Shown one piece after another: positions 34,960 through 45,046 of a stretch of 64,000 nucleotides of DNA. Location of the stretch: contig NC_087073.1 in NCBI RefSeq assembly GCF_026151205.1, forward strand, positions 248,001 to 312,000, in the 5' to 3' direction. The translations under genes and the position numbers were made by a program. Below the pieces are notes generated by a model that was not told where the DNA came from, did not search any database, and saw nothing but the letters and a program-made list of their open reading frames with translations. Numbering within the stretch: position 1 is the first letter of the stretch; the number at the start of each line of letters is the position of its first letter. Source of the stretch: Bolinopsis microptera. Taxonomy: Eukaryota > Ctenophora > Tentaculata > Lobata > Bolinopsidae.

Positions 34960-35110
34960 TCGACGAGTTGATTGACGATGTAAATCCGTCGAGATCGTTG
35001 CTCTGCGAAGCAGAGCAACGATTGACGATTGACGATGCAAAGCAAGAATGCTAGTTCGCGCGGCGCGTCGAAGCGGCGAAGTACCCTCCAAGTCGACGAG
35101 TCCAACTCGG
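34960..35110. repeat. hairpin-bearing GC-rich dispersed repeat
   Basis: Contains the 25-bp hairpin GTTGCTCTGC-gaa-GCAGAGCAAC, repeated gattgacgatg units and a CpG-rich tail. Its first 46 bp reappear inverted at the satellite edge (5866-5912). No coding function recognised. Confidence 0.55.
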
Positions 35111-36225
35111 CGCGCGTCTCGGTAGGTTATAAACCTACACATATCTCGTTGTTACCCCCATTATTATATATTGTGGATACAATACAGCCGCACACTTGTG
35201 CGCGGCGGGTCTACAACGTAATAACGTATGACAATAATTTCCCTAAAATAATAATAATACTATGCCATGACTATATATCATATATATATCATATATAAGC
35301 TTTGCGTATATTAAAAAATAAAAAGTATAGTATTAAAGAAAACAACGTATTTTTTTCAAAAAAACAACAAATTTTAAATATACACATATTTTCACAATTG
35401 ACAATGACCCTATATTATTATTGTTTAAGTACTAATCTACGTACTTACTTACTTACTTACTTAATGTAAAAATATTGAAAGTTTAGGCACGGCACAGCAA
35501 ATTTTTGGCACAGTGCCGCGCGTTAGTTACAGTAAAGTAAAGTAAAAATTATGACATAACATCATCACTAATGTTTACAAAGTATCATCACACTACATGG
35601 AAAAACACTTATTTCTCCATCAAATTTAAAAGTAATAATTTATCAAATATTAATCATGAATAAAAACAACATTACAAAATTTAATTTATTCACACTTCCC
35701 AGTGGAGTAAAGATTTATAAAACGTTTCTTTGCTACATAAGGATGAAACCACAAATAATATAAGTAAAATACAATTTTTTAAAAGTAAAATACAATTTTT
35801 ATTTTCCACAGAAGAATCAATACATATTGAATTATAAATATCCGATAATTCCATTAATAATCATTAAAAGTTGCTTTGTCATTTGTAAGATCAAAAACGA
35901 AAAGCTGTACGCTGAACTGTGAACGCGCGCGGCGTTTTTTCTGCAGCTGCCTAGCTTCAAGCTTGTAGCCGCTAACATCAAAGCCGCCGCCCGCGCCCAG
36001 TGCTGGGGTGCATTCTCATTAACAATTAAACTTGGTCAAAGACAGTTATATACAATTCCTAAATTAAATCAATAATCATGTTAATATGAGTATTCAACAC
36101 TACTCGACAACAAATATTTGCCGGCCCATCAACGATTCAGTCGCCGAAACAAAAATCAAATGTTTGCTTTTTCGTTTCGGGGACTGTTTGAACTCAGTAC
36201 TATATCCGACTAATCATACTTTATA
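35111..36225. other. non-coding stretch upstream of the AlkB-SGNH ORF, with partial element ends
   Basis: At 35765-35850, a tandem (taaaatacaattttt)2 followed by attttccacagaagaatcaatacat resembles the 3' end of the AlkB-SGNH unit (37617-37690), so a 3' fragment of a related copy probably lies here. 36090-36190 resembles 38310-38410, marking the unit's 5' region. An (actt)n microsatellite is at 35444. The rest is AT-rich and unassigned. Confidence 0.5.
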
Positions 36226-37674
36226 ATGGTTAAAATAGAAAGTAAAAAGATTTTCCTCGATGGGCCGGCATTCGCAACCGCGAAACGTTTTCATGAGACC
36301 AAAGATCTCATGGAAAAAATAGAGAAGAATCTCCATGAGCTAAATTCCAAGCAGTCTCTGGAGACGAATCAGGAGCTAACAGCCATCAGACAGTCTTTGA
36401 ACACTCTTGAGCAAAATTCTTTGGCTTCTTCTGACCATTTAAATGCCCAACTTACCAATTCTTCACTTGCCCCTGGCCCAGACCTAACAGCTAATGAGCA
36501 TCTCAAATCAAGAGAAGAACCAGTTGTAGGCGCTATAGAAGAGTTTATCACCACAGAAGAGCAGGATCTTCTCCTCCTTGCCTGTCAATCACTTGACGAG
36601 GATTTTGTTGTGGAAGGAGCTCGTGCTGTGTATTCTTTGGGAGAACCATACAAGTATAATGGCTCCAAGTCACCCAATGGTCAGCTAGAGTCAACCAGCT
36701 TCTCCAAACTGATGGACAAAATCAATGGGGCATTCTGTAGTGGTGAGAAACCGAAGATCAATAGTCTGCTGATCAACCGCTTCAAAGAGGATGGCTCCCT
36801 ACCAAAACATTCGGATGATGAAGCCACCATCCACCCCGAATCCGAAATTTTCACTGTGTCCATCGGAGGCCAGTGCAACATCAAATTCTTTGACAAGAAG
36901 ACGGATGATATAGTCCTTGACCACCCATGTGTTCCAAGATCCATGTATCGCATGACACGAAGTAGCCAAGAGTATTACAGCCACTGTATCATGGATGGGG
37001 CAATAACTGGTGGGGTCAGATACAGCCTAACTTTTCGTTCAGTTAGCTTCAGGAACAAGAACTCTACGTGCATCATAGGAGACAGTCATACAGGGGGGCT
37101 TAAGTTTGGGTCAGATGCCAGGAAATCGTTTGGACAATGGTTCCCTGGGAGGCAATATTTTGCACCAGTGGTTGACCAGATTGACCCATATGTCACATGT
37201 GGTTATCGTAACGTTGTTTTGATGTGTGCGATTAATGATCTTAAAAAACCCGAGATCAAGAATACAGCTGATATTAAACGAAATGTATTTATTCCCTTTA
37301 TTAAAAAGATTGAGAAAATTCATGCTATTAACCCTAAGGCACATGTATATGTTTGTCCAGCCCTGCCTACAAAGCTTGCTGAACTGAATAGAAAAGTTGT
37401 TTGCTTTAACCGCCTTATTCTGACAGAGCTAATCCCTTCAAATTTTGGTGTGACTTTCGTCGATGGGTTCGGTGGGTTCTGTGATGATGCTGGGCTTCTT
37501 AGCCAACAGTTCTCCAGAAACATCGGCCGAGACCAGCGACCAGATTATCTCCACCTTAACTGGAGGGGTACAGCTAAACTAGGCACTTTGATTCGTAACA
37601 CAGTGCTTCTTAGAGGAAAGAAAAATTTTTTAGGAAAGAAAAATTTTTATTTACCACAAATAATCAATACATAA
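36226..37674 (+). CDS. coiled coil + AlkB-like dioxygenase + SGNH hydrolase ORF (putative retroelement ORF1)
   Basis: An intact 482-aa frame. Residues ~20-65 form a probable coiled coil. Residues ~100-275 match the AlkB-like 2OG-Fe(II) dioxygenase fold: NSLLINRFKEDGSLPKHSDDE gives the iron-binding H195-x-D197, H253 (YYSHCI) is the distal ligand, and R265/R271 (GVRYSLTFR) would bind 2-oxoglutarate and complete the fold. Residues ~280-460 form an SGNH/GDSL hydrolase: GDSH block I (S287), CAIND (N337) and DYLHLN (D440, H443). AlkB enzymes reverse N-alkyl damage in nucleic acids; SGNH domains are esterases known from ORF1 proteins of CR1/L2-type LINEs. Flanking 5' and 3' sequence recurs nearby (38310-38410; 35765-35850), so this is likely a mobile-element protein rather than a host gene. 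No reverse transcriptase follows directly. Confidence 0.75.
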   Translation: MVKIESKKIFLDGPAFATAKRFHETKDLMEKIEKNLHELNSKQSLETNQELTAIRQSLNTLEQNSLASSDHLNAQLTNSSLAPGPDLTANEHLKSREEPVVGAIEEFITTEEQDLLLLACQSLDEDFVVEGARAVYSLGEPYKYNGSKSPNGQLESTSFSKLMDKINGAFCSGEKPKINSLLINRFKEDGSLPKHSDDEATIHPESEIFTVSIGGQCNIKFFDKKTDDIVLDHPCVPRSMYRMTRSSQEYYSHCIMDGAITGGVRYSLTFRSVSFRNKNSTCIIGDSHTGGLKFGSDARKSFGQWFPGRQYFAPVVDQIDPYVTCGYRNVVLMCAINDLKKPEIKNTADIKRNVFIPFIKKIEKIHAINPKAHVYVCPALPTKLAELNRKVVCFNRLILTELIPSNFGVTFVDGFGGFCDDAGLLSQQFSRNIGRDQRPDYLHLNWRGTAKLGTLIRNTVLLRGKKNFLGKKNFYLPQIINT

Positions 37675-38876
37675 TGTTATATTCATAAATAAATTCAAAT
37701 TTCAATTTCAAACACATATACAGTACGCCGCGCACACAGCCACAATTTAAAATTGTTCAGAAATTCGTAGGTCAGCTGTAGGCGCCGCGCACAGGATCTA
37801 TTTAATTGTTAACTTACAATTACATGTCACATTTCTTAATTACTAGAGCCAAAATTTCAGAAGCAAAATAATTTAAAAGATATTTCTGTCGTTCACGCAG
37901 TACAGGCCGTGAGCACTGCGATATAATTAATATAATAATGGAGAGATTCCAAAAAACCGCGCGCTCGTTATTTATTGTGATTAAATTGAGTGCGCGCCAC
38001 TGTGAACAGCAGTACCGCTCAAGCATGAATTAGTACTGAGCGGTACGCAGTTCTGCGTGAGGCGTAGACATTTGTAGCACACGTTTCATTCAACTAATCC
38101 ATTAATCCATGTGACATGTACAATGTAATTATATTAAAGCAAAAAGAATATTAATTTTAGTAATAATTGACGTAAACATATGTGTTTAAATAACATCTAT
38201 AATCTAGCGAGTTACTAATACCGTTCGCGTTTGTTTGTATTCTTGATTATATATCTTTACACTAGCCTATATTATGATGGAGATATACATTATATAATTG
38301 CTCCAATATTCAACACTGCTAAACAACAAATACCTACTCGCCCATCGATGAAGCAGTCGCCAAAACAAAGCTCAAAGTTAATATATCTTCATACTTCGTT
38401 TTGGAAACTGTAGAATTCCAATAAATAATTAGTGTTTCAATCGTGTATTCGATGGGCAAGCACTCGCCACTTGAGGCCGAGACAAACGGCATCAGCTCCG
38501 CCCCGCAACCGTGAAGTAAGGCGGGGCGGTGGTGTGCGCCGTTTGTACGTCCCACAGCACGAGACATTTTGAGCTCCAAGACTTAAGACTATAAAAGTCC
38601 CGAATTAAACGTAGCGACTTACCATCGTCAGCCGTCAAAAATTTAGAATTTGTATGTTATAAACTCTACACCTGCTATCAGTCTAACATGTAATTTAGTT
38701 TGTTATTGGCTAAATTTTCAACTCGATTAAGCGATGCAGACGGATGAACTAGGCTTCTCCTCCGTCAAAAACACAATGAGAGGGGATTGTGGAAGGACAC
38801 GAACACTATTCGTTAACTCGTACCCCGGGTACCCCCTAGAACTGTGTCCCATCAGAGAGAGCCCATCACCCGTCAG
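37675..38876. other. non-coding region with a second copy of the AlkB-SGNH 5' flank
   Basis: 37617-37690 has the tandem ggaaagaaaaatttttta end. 38310-38410 (aacactgctaaacaacaaat..., cgcccatcgatgaagcagtc, gttttggaaactg) resembles 36090-36190, with no AlkB frame after it: a 5' fragment of another copy. 38777-38850 (ggattgtggaaggacacgaa) resembles 46412-46480 and may be LINE 3' UTR. No host gene seen. Confidence 0.5.
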
Positions 38877-39165
38877 CAGTGGCGTAACGAAAGGCCCTGC
38901 TGACCCCGCTGTGCAGGGGGGCGCCGTCTTAGGGGGGCGCCAAATCGTCGTTTGAATGTGGGACAATTTCGAAAACTTAACTAAAGTACTAGCAAAACTG
39001 CGCGTTTTGCTCTAGATACACACTTTTTTAGAGATTTTACCGGCGTATTCTCTAAAATCACCTAATTTGTTCAATTTTAGGGAGGGGCACCAAAAGGGGA
39101 GGGGGCGCCAACAGGGGGGCGCTTTTTTCGGCAGGGGGGCGCCAACAGGCAACGTTACGCCACTG
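38877..39165. mobile_element. 289-bp hAT-type MITE, CAGTGGCGTAACG ends
   Basis: Perfect 13-bp terminal inverted repeats CAGTGGCGTAACG. Internal sequence matches the subterminal parts of 32631-34162, including gtttgaatgtgggacaattt and caattttagggaggggcacc. The string ccgtcag occurs just left of the element and again 3 bp right of it, so a target duplication is likely but not clean. It interrupts what looks like the 3' UTR of the LINE at 39763-41543. Confidence 0.82.
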
Positions 39166-39762
39166 CGGCCGTCAGATCGAAAACAGTGTTTTAGTTTTGA
39201 TATATGCTGTACCAATTACAATAAATGGTAAGTCAAGGCTGACGTTGGTAGCAAAGTATAAAGTGACACGTCACAACAAAATAACCACTACACACTACAC
39301 ACACTATACGCTATAAGTATAACTATTGTACACAGTACACAGTATAACTAAAATATAAAATATAAACAAGTTACAAGAGACAAAAGAGTTTACAGAAGAG
39401 TTTTACATCGGCTCAGCACCGCCAGGACATTGGCTATACACGTGGGTCAATTAGTTTGATTTGGTATGGCTCGACCGGGAAAGTGGTCGAAATTAGTGCT
39501 CTTAATGAGTCATCACTGTCGTCTGAATATTAGAGCGGGAACTTCCCAAGTTTCGGCCGACAATGCAACGCGCACAGCATGGGCGCGCAATGCTATGCGC
39601 GGTCTCATATTACTAGACTGTGTCATTCGGCGGTTGCGCTCAGCGTTACTGGGAATGAGTTGTATGTTGTTTACCTAAATTCAAGCATGGTATTCATAGA
39701 TAAGCTTGTCAGTCAGTAAGTGCTTAAGTGGGAATAACAGGCAAATGAATATCACTTCATAA
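39166..39762 (-). other. probable 3' UTR of the adjacent LINE copy
   Basis: Shares short blocks with 46490-47020, which occupies the same position relative to another LINE copy (for example cagatcg, tcgaccg...tggtcg). No coding frame of note. Confidence 0.4.
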
Positions 39763-41543
39763 TCAGAATTCAGTGAAATTTCTGTCACACCACTCAGTTC
39801 CATACCGGTTTTGAGCTCTTAGAAGTGACTGTTTAAGTAAATTCTTGACAGATCCGCATGTGGAGGTGAAATTTAACGGGCCAACTTTACGGAATTCGTT
39901 CCACAGCCATGCAGATTTATAAATAAATTGATTAGTTGGAGAGGGTGTAATGAACAGATTATCTTTCCTATTTGATATGTTGAATAAGTAGTATAACGAA
40001 ATTGGTACTCGTGACTTAATGATCATAAAAAGTTCCATTAAACAACGGTATCGGTACAGGTTCTCTGTAACAAGTAATTCATGTTTTGTGAATAGAGGCT
40101 TAGTGGACTCTTTAACATAGAATTCAGATCCTAGACGTTGAGAATTAATTGGTCTTGCTCTAGCACATGTCTTGAATTTGTCTACATAAGCTTCATAGTC
40201 TCCAAATAGAATCCTGATACACTTCTTTTGAGTAATAAATAGTGGTTTTAACTGATTATTGGGAATACCTCCCCAGACAGAAATAGCATAACCTAGGTGT
40301 GATTCAAAGAGAGAATGATATATTTGTTTATGTAGTGATTCTGGTAAGCATTTCTTAATACGGTAGATACGTCCACAAGCACTTCTTAGTTTCTTGTTGA
40401 GGGATGATATATGTGGTTTCCAGCTCAATTTATCATCCATGATTACTCCGAGAAACTTTGTCTGACTTACACGTTTAATTATTTTGTTATTAATGGACAA
40501 GTTTTGGCTATCTTTATCGGCATCTAATTCGTTATTATTACGTTTAGAGGGAGAAAAATACATGTAACAACACTTCTTTACATTAATGTGCAGTAGGTTA
40601 ACTCCCATATACTTGTTTACGGCCTGTAGTACTTCATTAGCCAATTCATATGCTTTATTTCTCGAATCGGCAGCGACAAATATATTAGTATCGTCTGCAA
40701 ATAAGACAAATTTACCCTTTTTAGTTATATTGCATATGTCATTGATGTACAGTAGGAAAAGTAGAGGTCCTAATACACTACCCTGAGGGACCCCGAATTC
40801 AACCGGTAATTCATCAGATTTGGTATCCAAAACGTTTACAAATTGTTTCCTATTAGACAAATAACTAGAGATAAGATTCAGAGCGTTTCCTCTTATGCCA
40901 TAGTTGTTTAATTTTGTAGTTAGTTTACAGTGGTCTAGAGTGTCAAAGGCTTTTGAGAGATCGATAAAGACCCCTAGGACATGTTGCTTTTTACTAATTA
41001 ACGATTCTATATGTTCTACAGAGTAGTTCAGTGCATGGCTGGTGGAGTGTCCTTTTCTAAAGCCGAACTGGTTTTCATGTATTATACCCTTGGAAGTAAG
41101 GAAACTATAGAGCCGCTTATATATTAACTTTTCTAGAATTTTCCCGAATACAGGTAGAGTTGATACTGGTCTATAGTTTTCTAAAAGCTGTTCATCTTCT
41201 TTTTTGTAAATGGGGCTGATTCTCCCAGTTTTTAATTCATCGGGAAAGTGGCCTTCTTGCATGCATTTATTAAAGTATCTAGCTAAGTACGGTGCAGTAA
41301 TTTGACACGACTTCTTGATCACATGAATAGGTATGTCACTAGATTTCCCGTTTTTTAGTTCGTTTATGATCTCTTTAATCTCAATACAGTCACAATCACA
41401 AAGAAAAATACTGGACGTAACTGATGTGGGCAGGTAATCAGTAAATGACGGCAGGGAATTTATTCTTAAGAAGTCACCAGAGTATGCTTCGTTCAAGTTA
41501 GCTGCAATAGAGGCAAAGTATTTATTGAACTCATTTGCAATTA
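39763..41543 (-). pseudogene. LINE copy 1: 5'-truncated ORF2, reverse transcriptase to C-terminus
   Basis: An open frame of about 590 codons from NEFNKYFASIAANLNEAYS to the stop after DRNFTEF. Reverse-transcriptase blocks are intact: FRKGHSTSHAL, GVFIDLSKAFDTLDH, VEFGVPQGSVLGPLLFLLYIND and the catalytic LFADDTNIF. The endonuclease and PHD finger are missing. The copy breaks at about 41543, where the next base already belongs to the plus-strand LINE copy 2, so the two sit head to head. About twenty codons upstream of the break are read from copy 2 and are not part of the protein. Confidence 0.88.
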
Positions 41544-41549
41544 TGAATG

Positions 41550-41681
41550 AATGGAGGAGTTGATAGAAGGAAAAGGAGAACAGACGAGGTTGATGGACGC
41601 TCATATCGGAACGTGTTGAGTGGGACGGGTTCTACTACTGCTGCTGAGTCTCGACACCAGGATGGTTACCAGCCATTCTGA
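41550..41681 (+). CDS. LINE copy 2: C-terminal tail of ORF1
   Basis: A short frame (NGGVDRRKRRTDEVDGRSYRN...) ending TGA at 41679-41681. The same tail (NGGKDKRRRSGRVNGRLYSN...) ends at 51303 in LINE copy 3 (minus strand). Conservation between diverged copies argues that it is the coding end of ORF1. It overlaps the start of ORF2 in a different frame in both copies. The rest of ORF1 is absent. Confidence 0.6.
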   Translation, partial: NGGVDRRKRRTDEVDGRSYRNVLSGTGSTTAAESRHQDGYQPF

Positions 41682-44600
41682 CTCCCCTGAGTAAAGAGGT
41701 ATGCCTAGTCTGTGCGAAGTTCATTAACGTAGGACAATTCATTGTTGAATGCTGTGAATGCGACTGCCCAATGCACCATAAGTGCTATACCAAATCCATT
41801 AACAATGACACATTATCTGACGATTTTTACTGTCCCAAGTGCGTACATTTAGCAGTTATTCGTTACAATCCATTTCGACTTGCATGCACTAATTTAAGTG
41901 ATATTGAAAGTAGTGAAGTGGATGACACTATCATAAAAGTAGATCAAATACTAAATAACTGCGTATCGTACAATGTCAAGGAATTCAACAAAGCACTAGA
42001 TAATCAAATGAATGAATTTTCATCGCTTCTCTTCCAAAACATCGACGGCAATAAGTCAAATTTCGACACTTTCGCTATTGAATCCCATAGGCTCACCAAG
42101 AAATTCTCGATCATAGCCTTAGCGGAAACAAATGAAGGTCCTGAATCCAGCAGTTTGTATCAATTAACTGGATACAACAGTTTCTACCAAAACACAATAC
42201 CAGATAAAAAAAAGGGCACTGGAGTAGCTCTCTATGTTTGCGACACTCTTAGTGCCAGAGTAAACGGCAATGTATCCCATATCACTGAACATTTAGAAAC
42301 TCTTTTTGTGGCCGTAAGTAGTACAACTTCCCCAGTAACAGTTGGTGTAATGTACCGTCCTCCAAGTGGTAATGTCAATGTTGCACTATCTGAACTCTCT
42401 GACATCCTTGACAGTCTCCCCAAGTGTAGTTACCTAGCGGGTGATTTTAACATTGATTTACACGATAAGAATAGCACAATCGTACAACGCTATGAAGAAA
42501 TACTATTAAGTAAAGGATTTTTCCCCCTAATTTCGTTAGCAACACATGAGAAACCAGGCTGCAAAGCATCCTGTATTGATAACATAATAACTAACGACGT
42601 AGAGAGTATAGTAGCTTCTGGAATACTGACTGACCGTATATCACACCACTCACCCATCTTCCAAATCTTTGATAGAAACTTGGACTCTAGCAGAATTGAC
42701 CTGAAATACAAACAGTATTATGATTACAACAAACCGAATGTAAAAGCTTTTTTACAGACTCTGGAACATGATCTCAATAATAATGTTATCGACAATTTTA
42801 CAACATTTCACGACATATTTAAGGACTGTATAGATAGAACTTGTAAGTTAGAAACCCCTAAATGCTCTAAAAGAACAGCACTGAACAACCCATGGATTAC
42901 ACCAGACCTTGTGGGCAAAATTTCATATCAGCACGAACTTTACGATAAATGGGTAAAGGTCAGAAAAGTTAAATGTAAATTTGGGGAAATTGAAAATAAA
43001 GGGGGGACATGCCAATGCCCAATATGTTGCTCAAAACGTGACAAGTATAAAAAATACAGTGACTGCAGGCGGAAGGTCAAAAAAGATCGCCGCAATGCTC
43101 AATCTAAGTTCTATGGTGGAAAATTTGCAGAGTTGCACGGAAACAGTAAAAAGACGTGGGAATTAATTAACCAAATACGGGGTAAACGAAAACGACAAAC
43201 CAAACCTCTATTTACTATCAATAATGAAAAAATTACTAATCGTAGGGTAATAGCTAATGAGTTTAATAAGTACTTTGTCTCCCTAGCTTCTAATCTTAAC
43301 GAGGCATACAATGAAATCGGCGAACTAGTAATTAATGGCATCCCCAGTATCTATGACTACCTACCAAAATCCAACACGACCAGTATTTACATGCATGATT
43401 GTACAATCGATGAAGTATGTAAAATAATATCAGAATTGAAAAATGGCAAATCGTCTGATATCCCAATACATGTTGTAAAAGCGTCATCCAGAATTATCGC
43501 CCCCCTATTATCTGTACTATACAATGAATGTTTGAAGGAGGGAATATTCCCGGACGATTTAAAGATTGGCAGGATCAGTCCCATATACAAGAAAAAAAAT
43601 GAAGAATTACTTGAAAACTATAGACCAGTCTCTACCTTAGCCGTATTTGGTAAGTTATTCGAGAAAATTATATATAGTAGGCTATACAGCTTTGTCCAGT
43701 CACAAAATATGATCTATGAAAATCAGTATGGATTCCGTAAAAATCACTCTACAAGTCATGCCCTGAATTTCTCAGTGAATTATATAGAATCATGCCTTAA
43801 TAAAAAGCAGCACGTGCTCGGAATATTCATTGATCTAAGCAAAGCATTCGATACCATCTCAGCTGACAAATTACTGAGTAAGCTAGATAATTACGGAATT
43901 CGAGGCAATGCCAACAAACTCATTGCTAGTTATCTCTCTAATAGATATCAATACGTCTCGGTCCTAGGAGAAGAGTCTGACAAGCTTCCAGTTCTCTTTG
44001 GAGTACCCCAGGGATCTTGTCTTGGTCCGTTACTATTTATTATTTATATCAACGACCTATATAGGGCAACTGAACTAGGCAAGTTCATTCTATTTGCTGA
44101 CGATACAAATATATTTGTCGCGGATGAATGTAAGATAAAGTTATATGAACGAGCAAACCAAATTCTCAAACTGGTACAACTGTATATGAAATGTAATCTC
44201 CTGCATATTAACATTAAGAAATGCTGTTACATTCACTTTAAACCAACGAATAGAAAAAGCAAGGTAGAACATAATGAAGAAGAACACGTACTTACTCTAA
44301 ACAATGTAGTAATAAAGCAAGTCAAAAAGGTGAAGTTTCTTGGTGTTATTATTGATGATCAGCTTAAATGGGATGCTCATATACGGTCGCTCAACACAAA
44401 GCTGAAATGTGAAAGTGGGAAAATTTGTAGAATACGGCACATTATTCCAGAAAAACTCTACAAAGAACTGTACTACACACTATTTGAATCACACTTGCGA
44501 TTTGGGATATCAGTATGGGGTGGCCTTAGTAACAACAGGCTTGAACCAATATTTATCACTCAGAAGAAATGTGTTAGAATACTATTTGGTAACCGAGAGG

Positions 44601-45046
44601 CGTACTTAGAAAAGTTTAGAACTTGTGCTAGAACACGAAGTAAAGACAAGCAAAAATTAGGAAGCGACTTCTATGAAAAACAGCACACAAAACCGCTATT
44701 TAAGAAAAATGGTTTACTAACCATACACAGTTTGTTCAAACACACATGTTTATTGGAAATGTTCAAAATCAATAAATTAGAATCCCCAGTCCCACTCCTA
44801 AATCTATTTCACAGATCATCAAGACGTGCTGATCGATTCATCACTCCAACCCCATCCACCTCCTTCATATATCAATCGACAAAAATGTGGAACGATTGTA
44901 GAAACACTGCTAGCAATATCAACTTCTCTACATCAACGAACCTTGTAAAATCCACAATAAAAAAGGAGTTACTCGGCATGCAGTCCAGGTACGACAAAAT
45001 AGATTGGTGTGAACTGAACTTCGATTCCAACGAACTGAAATTCTAA
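41648..45046 (+). CDS. LINE copy 2: ORF2 with PHD finger, APE endonuclease and reverse transcriptase
   Basis: The first in-frame ATG is 41771 (1091 codons), but the frame is open from 41648. The PHD-type zinc finger begins upstream of that ATG (CLVCAKF...CCECDCPMHHKCY...FYCPKC), so translation probably starts earlier or by reinitiation after ORF1. Endonuclease: LFQNIDGNKSNFD, AETNEG, VMYRPPSGN, LAGDFNIDLHD, SCIDNI, SHHSPIF. Reverse transcriptase: IFIDLSKAFDT, FGVPQGSCLGPLL, LFADDTNIF. C-terminal region: ESHLRFGISVWGG and ITQKKCVRILFG. No lesion was seen. CR1/L2-like non-LTR retrotransposon by motif pattern; copies 1 and 3 are related but clearly diverged. Confidence 0.9.
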   Translation, partial: VSTPGWLPAILTPLSKEVCLVCAKFINVGQFIVECCECDCPMHHKCYTKSINNDTLSDDFYCPKCVHLAVIRYNPFRLACTNLSDIESSEVDDTIIKVDQILNNCVSYNVKEFNKALDNQMNEFSSLLFQNIDGNKSNFDTFAIESHRLTKKFSIIALAETNEGPESSSLYQLTGYNSFYQNTIPDKKKGTGVALYVCDTLSARVNGNVSHITEHLETLFVAVSSTTSPVTVGVMYRPPSGNVNVALSELSDILDSLPKCSYLAGDFNIDLHDKNSTIVQRYEEILLSKGFFPLISLATHEKPGCKASCIDNIITNDVESIVASGILTDRISHHSPIFQIFDRNLDSSRIDLKYKQYYDYNKPNVKAFLQTLEHDLNNNVIDNFTTFHDIFKDCIDRTCKLETPKCSKRTALNNPWITPDLVGKISYQHELYDKWVKVRKVKCKFGEIENKGGTCQCPICCSKRDKYKKYSDCRRKVKKDRRNAQSKFYGGKFAELHGNSKKTWELINQIRGKRKRQTKPLFTINNEKITNRRVIANEFNKYFVSLASNLNEAYNEIGELVINGIPSIYDYLPKSNTTSIYMHDCTIDEVCKIISELKNGKSSDIPIHVVKASSRIIAPLLSVLYNECLKEGIFPDDLKIGRISPIYKKKNEELLENYRPVSTLAVFGKLFEKIIYSRLYSFVQSQNMIYENQYGFRKNHSTSHALNFSVNYIESCLNKKQHVLGIFIDLSKAFDTISADKLLSKLDNYGIRGNANKLIASYLSNRYQYVSVLGEESDKLPVLFGVPQGSCLGPLLFIIYINDLYRATELGKFILFADDTNIFVADECKIKLYERANQILKLVQLYMKCNLLHINIKKCCYIHFKPTNRKSKVEHNEEEHVLTLNNVVIKQVKKVKFLGVIIDDQLKWDAHIRSLNTKLKCESGKICRIRHIIPEKLYKELYYTLFESHLRFGISVWGGLSNNRLEPIFITQKKCVRILFGNREAYLEKFRTCARTRSKDKQKLGSDFYEKQHTKPLFKKNGLLTIHSLFKHTCLLEMFKINKLESPVPLLNLFHRSSRRADRFITPTPSTSFIYQSTKMWNDCRNTASNINFSTSTNLVKSTIKKELLGMQSRYDKIDWCELNFDSNELKF

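Noticed and set aside
36226-37674. AlkB ORF as a viral gene or a DNA-repair host gene
   Set aside because: There is no viral replicase nearby, the SGNH fusion is not a repair-enzyme layout, and flanking segments are repeated locally; a mobile-element protein fits better.
39763-45046. Copies 1 and 2 as one LINE inverted by twin priming
   Set aside because: Both contain the reverse-transcriptase region and their proteins differ throughout, so they are separate elements.
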